The notes beneath the pieces are model-generated. The model had not been told where the DNA came from. It was given only the letters and a program-made list of their open reading frames with translations, and searched no databases. Positions 33,701 through 41,100 of a DNA stretch of 44,118 bases are shown in pieces. How positions within the stretch are numbered: the first letter of the stretch is position 1; each line of letters opens with the position of its first letter. Source of the DNA: Candidatus Pararuminococcus gallinarum (GTDB taxonomy: Bacteria; Bacillota; Clostridia; Oscillospirales; Ruminococcaceae); contig CAJFSX010000006.1 in the NCBI GenBank assembly GCA_904419775.1, positions 1 through 44,118 of the forward strand. Reading direction: 5' to 3'. The translations under genes and the position numbers were made by a program.

Positions 33701-35337
33701 TTTTCAGCTGTATAATGGAACTGGGGACGATAGGGCTCGGCCGCCATGTAAGCGCCATCCGATTTTCTATTGGCTTTGATGACAGTACCCATAGAAACAT
33801 CGCCCTTGGTGGCCATGATGGTGATGGTGGTGTCCCCTACCGGCAGGGAAATTTCTTGCCCTTCCCCGCTGGCAATGGCTTTCTCTTCCAACACAACGCC
33901 ATCCGGGCCAACAGCGCTGATGGTCAGGCTTGTACCCTCCTCAGCGGTGGGGGTGACGGTAATGGTCTCGTTATTTCTACCGGTATAAAGATTGTAGTTG
34001 ACAACATTGGGGTCAAACTCGGGGGAAAGAACGAGGTCTTCTCCGTCGATTTCCAATCCTGTCAGCGCGGGAGTTGTATCATCTTCAATAGGAGTATAGT
34101 AAACATCCTGGAAGGTGAAGTTTCCGTTAAAGTTGAGCAGACCCAAATATCCACCGCTGTATTCATCATCGGTTCCCGCGTGTACAAGAACATCGTCGAT
34201 ATAGCAGTTGATCTTGTTGCCGATGGCAACCACCTTAATATGGCAGGTGGTGGGGGCTGGATCTCCCATGGGATACCGTGCAGTGATATCCGTACCGCCT
34301 GGGAAGCGGAACAGACGGGAACCTACATTCTGCCAGATATTAAAGACATAGGAACCATCCGCTGGCTTCTCGGGATCCTGAACACGAAAAACCAAGGAGG
34401 CCGCATGTTCCCACAGATCGGGGTTATTATCGGTGATGGTAGCCTCAAAGATGAAGTTTTCGGACTGGATTTTGCTCATTGCAAAATTGTCACCGCTGCC
34501 GGTGGCGACCAAACCACCTTCTGTCTTCACCCAGGAGCCGCTGAGATAATCAAGATCGCCCAGGTTGGTGTTGAAGTTGTCTTCTACTTCAGGTACATCA
34601 ATATTGGCAGTTGCCTTTAAGTTTTTAAACTGGGCTTTGGCCTGCCAGCTCAGCAGTCCCAAATAACCGGGCTTGTAGGGAATACCGCTGCCAAAATCAT
34701 GGGAGAGCGCTTGCTTCTCATTGATGTAGACTGTCAGCACATGATTTTTGCTCATAACCATCCGGACATTGACAAAATCTGATGTGAAATCAACGTTTGG
34801 AAACATGATGTTTGTAAACACCATGTTTCCAGGCCGTGGAAACTCGGGATCGTTGTCCACAAAGGATGAGATGTTCATCTGAGTTCCGTCCTGGCGCATA
34901 TCCAGGCCGTGGAAACGATGGGTTCCATTATCATAGCCGAAAACCAAGGTTGCGGCATTCCCCTCCAACAGTTTTACATCTGCTGAATATTCGAAAGAAT
35001 CAGCGTAAGCTGTTGTGGAGGGAAGGGTATTATTACCGTCATTGTTCGAAGGCTCTAATCTTTCCAGGGTATATACGCCGTCTTCTACGGTGTAATCTCC
35101 TTCCGGAAATTCAAACGTTAATTCTGTAGGTCCTTCTGGTTCTGCTGTAGGAACTACCACGGCGGGAATTTCCGCCGTGGGGATTTCCTCTGCAGGAATT
35201 TCCGCTACGGGGATTTCCGCCGGCTCCACATCAATCGCCATGGCCGGTATCATTCCGGTGAATACGCTGGTCACGACGAAAACCAGAGCAAACAGGAAAG
35301 CTCCGATGCGCTTCCCCTTGTGGTGTAGCTGTCTCAA
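30739..35337 (-). CDS. Surface-anchored GH32 fructan hydrolase (levanase/inulinase type), multidomain
   Basis: A 1532-residue secreted enzyme. The TTG at 35337 is chosen because GGGAGGAAG lies just before it; the ATG at 35361 has no ribosome site and would put that site inside the gene. Order: signal peptide to ~AMA (~28), AEIP/PAEEIP repeats (~30-60), two LamG-like sandwiches (~70-415), cadherin-like domain (~420-515), GH32 five-bladed propeller and sandwich (~530-1012), Ig-like domain (~1030-1106), third LamG-like domain (~1107-1279) and two Ig-like domains (~1282-1446). Catalytic residues are D551 (DDPNG), D681 (FRDPK) and E737 (SECP). The usual W-[MI]-N-DPNG here reads CLDDPNG. The tail has ENPSSGD, a hydrophobic segment and RKKK: a non-LPXTG sorting signal. 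It cleaves beta-fructans outside the cell. Confidence 0.92.
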   Translation of the reverse strand: MRQLHHKGKRIGAFLFALVFVVTSVFTGMIPAMAIDVEPAEIPVAEIPAEEIPTAEIPAVVVPTAEPEGPTELTFEFPEGDYTVEDGVYTLERLEPSNNDGNNTLPSTTAYADSFEYSADVKLLEGNAATLVFGYDNGTHRFHGLDMRQDGTQMNISSFVDNDPEFPRPGNMVFTNIMFPNVDFTSDFVNVRMVMSKNHVLTVYINEKQALSHDFGSGIPYKPGYLGLLSWQAKAQFKNLKATANIDVPEVEDNFNTNLGDLDYLSGSWVKTEGGLVATGSGDNFAMSKIQSENFIFEATITDNNPDLWEHAASLVFRVQDPEKPADGSYVFNIWQNVGSRLFRFPGGTDITARYPMGDPAPTTCHIKVVAIGNKINCYIDDVLVHAGTDDEYSGGYLGLLNFNGNFTFQDVYYTPIEDDTTPALTGLEIDGEDLVLSPEFDPNVVNYNLYTGRNNETITVTPTAEEGTSLTISAVGPDGVVLEEKAIASGEGQEISLPVGDTTITIMATKGDVSMGTVIKANRKSDGAYMAAEPYRPQFHYTAENGCLDDPNGLVYDPSNGTWHMYYQFNLVYPGFYNWGHAQSTDLVHWQEMPIAIAPDELGTIFSGSAVVDDKNTSGFFTDNKPGESKLVAFYTYHGGPRGQVIAIAYSKDHGVTWTKYDGNPVIDETHRIYGPDFRDPKVWWQEDPEEPAGGIWLMVVAGGRGRLFSSHDLKTWKDEQAFVHDAGSGKDVWSECPTMFPMTVEGTNEEKWVYVGASDVFAVGDLKKTEDGWRFVNVTDFIQTGAGGASSLYAGQHYFNDGAGKDRKIMVHWIQEWNPFGNYGPDGKRWNAIQSVPRETGLKIIDDQYHLTAYPVEEIDANRGDVIFSTENTVVDENTPNILADTTGQYYDVEATFTPGTAKEFGFKLRTGNGQETVVKYNTETDKLLLDFSKSGPAARSNLEWTLHPMENGKVQLRILVDTSVIEVFGNYGDADIADAYYPDPDSIGMEFFTVGGDVTIDEMNIWQMKSMYTEDGESGTEPMFLTLEAPEIAEPGEEFTVQSTILPLSATDKSVTLEIPEGLTVVEEADTYVVLKSDTEGDYTIKATSNTGALEDEITVMVAKKVFNTNLTNLKLANGVGSWVKGPEGMEGRNEGVGDSFYLSENILPNVPFTYEADVKGTTGEYTSLVFGIQDLDNPAATWYCFNLSKDLGHGRIFKNVAGRGEVITQPYQLTDEKRNQESFHMKVVYDGNEFIAYLDDEEVARLKDPAYNGGYMGLLTFQANATFNNVYLTLEDEIVAVSPMDDINVQLGSDVTIEDIEATLPAQVTVEMESGAKVLANVTAWDTSKVDLTQAGTYEITGTVEGTDIPAIIKVVVQAEKFIESLTPEEINVSAVEGSTAEEVWNMIDKNVVANYSDGSTANLVVSDWDYSNVKFDEPGAYVATGTLTLDGEAIEMTIPINVTITAEGEEPDPNPGTDKPSIPGSDEDQVGGGDWNWPDGSGNGSATGSGSGDKENPSSGDSSMIAGALAVLALSAGAAVVLIRKKK

Positions 35338-35365
35338 TTTTTCTTCCTCCCTTTTTGTCATTTTT

Positions 35366-35386
35366 ATTTGCTTTATTAAAGCAAAT
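35366..35386. promoter_or_regulatory. Palindrome in the 5' region of the first GH32 gene
   Basis: ATTTGCTTTA, one base, then TAAAGCAAAT: perfect 10-1-10 arms located 28 bases upstream of the TTG start. It could be a repressor operator or, in RNA, a hairpin near the ribosome site. Confidence 0.6.
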
Positions 35387-35727
35387 AATTAAATAGATTA
35401 TGTTTGATATTACTATTTTTTAAAATTTTGTGCAATACTTTTATAACTTGTTCTTAAAATTTGTAGGAACGTCTAATTTCTCAAAAGGGAAATTAAATAT
35501 CATGACATTTAATTTTTTATAAATGTACATAATATTACTAAAAAATATACAACTTCCATACTAAATATAGTAAGAGTTGTATATAAATAAAAGAAAAAAC
35601 AAGATAATTAGTATAAACTAACTATAATATTTTTATGATATGATGCATTTGTTGAGAATGATCTTCAAATCAGTATAGGTAAAGAAAAGATAAATATAGG
35701 AATTTTTTCCATTTATTAAGGGGGAAC
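35387..35727. other. AT-rich divergent intergenic region
   Basis: Very AT-rich spacer between the divergent GH32 gene and the diguanylate cyclase gene. It has no ORF. A TACTA/TAGTA dyad lies near 35558-35573, a TATAAT at 35623-35628 lacks a good -35, and a weak minus-strand pair (TTGCAC / TAATAT, near 35412-35442) may drive the GH32 gene. No riboswitch was recognised. Confidence 0.4.
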
Positions 35728-35755
35728 TTGACAATATATAGAAAGTATATAAAAT
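35728..35755 (+). promoter_or_regulatory. Promoter of the diguanylate cyclase gene
   Basis: Perfect TTGACA (35728-35733), a 16 bp spacer and TAAAAT (35750-35755), about 38 bp before the ATG. Confidence 0.8.
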
Positions 35756-35792
35756 GAAAATATAGAAAAATGGTATAGATGGAGGAAAGAAC

Positions 35793-37688
35793 ATGGGGAG
35801 ACGCTTTGTTCATTGGAAAGGGCCGGTGGCTGCAACACTAATTTTAGTTTTGTTTATTGCGGCTGCGAGCTTTATTGTGACGGGGCGGATCAATGAAGCA
35901 GAAGAAGCGGTGAGCTTTACACGCTTAGCAGAGGAAGCAGAGGAATTTGCTCATAGTTTAGAACTGAATGTAGATTCTGATCGGGAAAAACTTGGCCTTA
36001 TAGCGGAGATGATGGCCTCCGATTTGAATGGGCTGGAGGAATTTTTACATTCTTACCGGAGCACAGGGACATTTTTTTCGCGCCTAGAATTGCTTTTGCC
36101 AGGTGATGAGGTTGTCACTTCCGATGGTACGCATGTCAATGTATCTGAACAGCTCTCATTTGAAAGGGAGGCTGCCTTAGGCGCCCATATTTCGGACCGG
36201 CAGTTGGACTTAAACGGTGAGGACTATGTTGTGCGCCATTTTGTGCCGGTGAAAAGCGAGAACGAAACAATTGCCATGCTCTATGGAGTGATCAAATTGG
36301 GAGATCTCGCAAGGAAGCTGCCCTATTCGCCTTACGGTGGAGAAGCGGCGGTGTATGTAATCGATGGAACAACGGGTGACTTTTTAATTGACACATGGCA
36401 TGACGAGATGGGAAATATTTGGGATCTTGGGGAACGTCCTATGGCGGAGGGATATGACCATGAACGGCTGCGTCAAGGCCTTGTAGATGGGGAAAGCAAC
36501 TACGTTGTTTTCCTGTCAAATACTACTGGAGAAAATCTGTATTTTTATTATACGCCACTAGGAATTAATCAATGGCGGGTAGCGCTTTCCGTCCCCGAGG
36601 CGTTGGTTTTTGCTGGGGCTCGGGATATCCGTCAAATGTTAAATTTCTTTCTTGTTATTGAAGGCCTGTTTTTCCTGGTATATATTTCTGGGCTGGTGTT
36701 TTATGTCCGCCGAGAGACGGGAGAAAAACAGCGACAACTGGATGCGCTCAATTACATCTATGATGTAGAGAAGCTACTTTTTAACGCCCATGAGCACCGA
36801 GAGAATATCATTCGTTCACTTGAAGTTATTGCGCAGATGCTTCCGGCAAAGCGTGTGGCATTCACTATGATGGGTGGGGACGGGCCCAGTTTGGATTATC
36901 TCTGGGAGGTAGGCGGAGAATCTATCCTGGGTCGAACATTGGTAGAAAAAGCTCAGGTGCTTGCCGATCGCTTTACTTCAGGGCATGGGGATATATCTGT
37001 ACATACACCGCAGGAGGTCCGAGCAATACTGCCAGATGCGCCGGAAAAGATGGGGGATTTGGTGGCTATTCCTGTGGAGGACGCTGATGGTACCCTTCAA
37101 GGTATAATTTCTGCTGGCGGTTTGTCAAAGCAAACCGGATGTGCTACCATGCTCAGAAGTGTTGGATTTAGTTTTGCGATGCTTTGCGGAAACATGCGAA
37201 CTTATCAGGAAATGCAGCGGCAGGGTGAGAGAGATACACTGACAGGGTTATATAATCGCAATCGTTATGAACTGGATTTACCTCGTATCGCTGCAGAATG
37301 CCGTGAGGGAATTTGTTGCGCCTTTATTGATGCCAATGGTTTGCATGAGATGAATAATGACCGGGGACATGAGGTAGGTGACGATATGTTGCGGGCGATC
37401 GCTGAAGAAATTCGCAATCGTTTTGACTCCAAGCACGCTTATCGATTGGGTGGTGACGAATTTGTTATTTTCGCCGTTGACGAAGTAGAACCGAAAATTA
37501 TCCATCACAGTCGAACTATGACTATCGCGCTAGAGCAAAAGGGATATCACATTTCTGTTGGGGTGGCTTGGATTTCGGCCCCTGTGAAGGATCTGGAAGC
37601 ACTCGTCAAAGCGGCGGAGAAGCGGATGTACAAAGCCAAACAGAAATACTATAGCAATCCAGATCATGATCGTCGTGCAAGAAGATAA
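35793..37688 (+). CDS. Membrane sensor diguanylate cyclase (Cache-like, GAF-like, GGDEF)
   Basis: A 631-residue signalling enzyme predicted to make cyclic di-GMP from two GTP. Two membrane segments (~11-30 and ~280-302) bound an extracellular Cache-like sensor of ~250 residues. A cytoplasmic region (~315-465, GAF-like) leads to the GGDEF domain (~475-620), with RDTLTGLYNRNRYE at its start and an intact RLGGDEF active loop. I see no RxxD inhibitory site five residues before GGDEF, so product inhibition may be absent. GGAGGA precedes the ATG at 35793. The base composition is more AT-rich than the flanking GH32 genes. It lies between two secreted fructanases, which suggests, but does not show, that it senses sugars released outside. 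Confidence 0.9.
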   Translation: MGRRFVHWKGPVAATLILVLFIAAASFIVTGRINEAEEAVSFTRLAEEAEEFAHSLELNVDSDREKLGLIAEMMASDLNGLEEFLHSYRSTGTFFSRLELLLPGDEVVTSDGTHVNVSEQLSFEREAALGAHISDRQLDLNGEDYVVRHFVPVKSENETIAMLYGVIKLGDLARKLPYSPYGGEAAVYVIDGTTGDFLIDTWHDEMGNIWDLGERPMAEGYDHERLRQGLVDGESNYVVFLSNTTGENLYFYYTPLGINQWRVALSVPEALVFAGARDIRQMLNFFLVIEGLFFLVYISGLVFYVRRETGEKQRQLDALNYIYDVEKLLFNAHEHRENIIRSLEVIAQMLPAKRVAFTMMGGDGPSLDYLWEVGGESILGRTLVEKAQVLADRFTSGHGDISVHTPQEVRAILPDAPEKMGDLVAIPVEDADGTLQGIISAGGLSKQTGCATMLRSVGFSFAMLCGNMRTYQEMQRQGERDTLTGLYNRNRYELDLPRIAAECREGICCAFIDANGLHEMNNDRGHEVGDDMLRAIAEEIRNRFDSKHAYRLGGDEFVIFAVDEVEPKIIHHSRTMTIALEQKGYHISVGVAWISAPVKDLEALVKAAEKRMYKAKQKYYSNPDHDRRARR

Positions 37689-37750
37689 AAGGGAATGAGT
37701 AGGAGATACGGCGACTCTTCAGAGTAAAGGCCAACACATCGGGGGACGAT

Positions 37751-37972
37751 GTGAAAGCACAGTTCCCTGCCAAGTTAAAGGTGAAGCAGCTGGATAATGT
37801 CAGGAAAGTGGTGGAGTCTCGATTAGATGGACCTTTCTGTTCCCACGATGAATGTGGCAATAGCAAAAAAGAGAACCTGTATTCTGGTGACCACAGCGTG
37901 ATCCCAGGAGCGCTGGTAGTCCTGGCACCGAGTGCGGGCGCCGCGGTTCTTCTCATCCGTAAAAGAAAATAA
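37751..37972 (+). pseudogene. Remnant of a surface-protein C-terminus (decayed GH32-like sorting signal)
   Basis: The last ~35 codons of this frame match the C-terminus of the GH32 protein encoded at 30739-35337 at 25 of 34 aligned positions (KEN-x-x-SGD ... GAL-x-VLA-x-SAGAAV-x-LIRK). The matching DNA is also clearly similar. The anchoring motif has decayed from ENPSSGD to ENLYSGD. There is no signal peptide, no good ribosome site and no catalytic domain upstream. I read it as the 3' scar of a deleted or recombined surface protein gene and not as a functional 73-residue protein. The first ~35 residues (KLKVKQLDNVRKVVESR) are unidentified. Confidence 0.7.
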
Positions 37973-38070
37973 TATATTTCTTAATGAATTAGAACAGCAG
38001 ATCGGATAGGCAGGTGATCCATTCTATAGAAATATTTTGATAAAAATTTGATGCGCTAATTATTAAAAAT

Positions 38071-38085
38071 AGAGAATATTTCTCT
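38071..38085. promoter_or_regulatory. Palindrome just upstream of the second GH32 promoter
   Basis: AGAGAA-TAT-TTCTCT is a perfect 6-3-6 inverted repeat ending 5 bp before the -35 box, a position suited to an activator. It does not resemble the palindrome at 35366-35386. Confidence 0.45.
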
Positions 38086-38090
38086 TCTTG

Positions 38091-38119
38091 TTGACAGAAA
38101 TACGGTGATATTTTACAGT
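38091..38119 (+). promoter_or_regulatory. Promoter of the second GH32 gene
   Basis: Perfect TTGACA (38091-38096), a 17 bp spacer and TACAGT (38114-38119). The ATG lies about 50 bp further on. The start at 38105 suggested by the open frame lies inside this promoter and is therefore excluded. Confidence 0.65.
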
Positions 38120-38170
38120 GACTTTGAGCCATCTTATGAGTGTGCTCATATTTGGACAGGAGGAGAAGAA

Positions 38171-41100
38171 ATGTCGAGAAAGAAACGTTGGATGATGAAA
38201 AGCACAGCGGTGGTTCTGGCCGTTTGGATGGCGCTGGCCTCTTTGGTGGCGGGAACCCCGGTGTTTGCGGCGTTGGATGAAAACGACGCCGAAAAATGGA
38301 ACACCAATCTGGAAACGGTCCAGCCGGTGGGGTCGGAACTGACCTATACCGACGAAGGACTGCTGGTGGAGCGGGGGAGCGACAATGACGCGGCTGCCAT
38401 CAGCTCCACCCGTGTGGATGGATCGTTTGTGTTCGAAACGGACGTGACCTTCAAAAGGGGCAACGTGGTCAATTTGATCTTCGGGGCCCAGAATGGGGAC
38501 AGCCTGGAGGACTGTCTGATTTTCAAGGTGGATAAACGCGCGTCCGGAAACCAGGGAGAAACCAAGCTGTTTTACTACAGCGAGCGGCTGGGCTGGCCGA
38601 CAGTGGTAGGCAACAGCGGCCGTGAATTTGAGAGCAAGGACAGCTATCACCTCAAGGTGGTGGTAGCTGGGAATACCTGCACCGGCTTTGTCGATGGGGT
38701 ACCTGTCTGCTCCGGCGATATCAGCCAGTATTATCAAGGAGGATTTTTGGGCGTTGGCACGGCGGAGGAAAGCGATGCCGTCTTCCAAAATACCACCTTC
38801 CGGATGCTGGAGGAAAGCAGCTGGTCGAGCGACCTGAAAGACATGACACTCTTGGCCGGAACCGAGACTAACCTGACAGCGGACGGGTATCAGCTGGTTT
38901 GGAAGGATGGCGAAGGGGTCAACGACGCTATGGCCATCAGCGCCAACATCCCGCCCCAGAATTTTTCCTTTGCGTCGGATGTCATTTTTGAAGAAGGCAG
39001 CAACGTAGCCAACCTGATCATCGGCGTCAAGCGTCAGAACAGCGTTGACGGCGCGTTTGTCTATAAATTTGACCGTGCCAACCCAGATGAGACCAAGGTC
39101 TTTTATTTTGGCGGCAACTTTGACCTCATTTTCAAGAACCAGAAGTGGGCTTTTTACGAGCTGGGGAAGGAACGGTATACTATCAAAGTTGAGGTCAACG
39201 GCAATACCTGCAGCATCTATGTAGACGGTGAACTGGCGGCGGTTGGAACCCTCCCGGACAGCTATGAAAACGGCCTTCTGGGCCTAGGCGCGGCGGAGCA
39301 CGGCACGGTGACCTTCCAGAACACCCGTGTCAGCGAGCTGGAGCTGGACATAGGCAACCCGGATTACTGGGTGACCGACTTTAACAAGGACGGCCTGACC
39401 ATGCTCGGCGGCGTTTTGACCTATGATGAGAATGGCGCCCGGGTCAACGCCACCGGCGAATCCTATCTGGTGAGCGATACCTACATGGGTCCGGATGATT
39501 CCTTTGTCTTTGAGACTGACGTCAAGTATGTCAAGGGCGACTGCCTGGGGCTAATGTTTGGCGCGCAGACCAAGGACTCCAGGGATAACGCCTATATCTT
39601 TTACATGAACCGCACCGGCGGCGGTGGCAACTGGTGGGATCGGGACACCCGGTTTTGGAAATTTAACGTAGGTGCCGGCGATACCCTCTTCAGCAACGAC
39701 AACGTCGGCGATCTGAACTCTACCGATCTGTTCGAGATGAACAAAGAGGACTACAAGCTCAAGATTATTGTCAACAACGACTATTTCTTCGCCTATATCG
39801 ATGGGAAACTGGTGCATCAGTTCTATCTGCCCAACTACCAGGGCGGATATCTGGGGATGCGCATCGACGGAAGCGCCTATTTCCAAAACACCAAGGTGAC
39901 CAAAACCGACGCCGAAGAAATTGCGGAGATTTTGGACGTGCAGGTCGAGGGTCACAAACTGACTCCGGAATTCAGCAAGATGGATAAGGAGTACAGCATC
40001 CTCGCGGTGGACCATGACGTGGAATCGGTGAAGATCGCCGCTACCTATACTGGCGAAAATGCGTCGCTGCTGATCAACGGCGAGGCGGCGCAGAGCGATC
40101 AGGCAGTAGAGGTGCCCCTTGAGGTAGGGCGGCAAATCATTCCGATTAAGCTAACCGACAGCAAGATGGGAACCGAGTATGAGGTGACCATCTCCATCTA
40201 CCGGAAGGAGTCCCCGGATCAGTTCAGGACAGAACCATGGCGGGATCAGTATCATTTCTCCCCCTTAGAGGGATGGATCAATGACCCCAACGGCTTGATT
40301 TATTACAATGACCAGTGGCATCTGTTCTATCAGCATATCCCCCTGACTACCGTCCATGACGATTACGCTAAGCATTGGGGACATGCGGTGTCAGATGACT
40401 TGGTGCATTGGGAGGAGCTGCCTGTTGCCCTGGCGCCGGACGAGCTGGGCTCGATCTGGTCGGGAAGCACGGTGGACGACCCTGAGAACAAGTCCGGCCT
40501 GTTTTCGGGAAAGAGCCCCAATAACCTGCTGGCCTTCTTTACCCATATGAACGGATACCAGGTGCAGAGCGTGGCGTATTCGGAGGACGGCGGCGTGACC
40601 TGGAAGAAGTATGACAAGAACCCGATTTTGACCCAGGAGGACGACCCGCTTCACGATGGGGCTTTCCGGGATCCCAACGTGTTCTGGTGCGAGCAGGCGG
40701 GCAAATACCTGATGGTGGTTGCCGGCGGCCCGCTGCGGATCTACTCCTCGGACAACCTGCTGGATTGGACCTTTGAAAGCGCGTATGGCGGTGCGGCTGA
40801 ATACCGGCCGGCCGGCGTGGGATCGATTAATTCCGAATGCCCCGACCTGTTCCCAGTCCCGGTGGACGGGGATCCTGACAATGTGAAATGGGTCTACACC
40901 GGCGCGGGAGAATGGTATATCATCGGCGACCTGGAGCAGCAGGAGATCAACGGGAGGCTCAGCTGGTGCTTTGTGCCGGACGACGATTTTATGGACGAAA
41001 ATGGAAACGTCCGGACCCAGCGGCTGACTATGGGCGGAACCGATTCCTACGCGGCTGTCAGCTTCAAAAAGGGCCCGGAAGGCCGGGTTGTGATGATCGG

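Noticed and set aside
32488-34620. 710-codon open frame on the plus strand
   Set aside because: It is the antisense shadow of the minus-strand GH32 gene, which has all the catalytic motifs; this frame has no ribosome site or recognisable domain.
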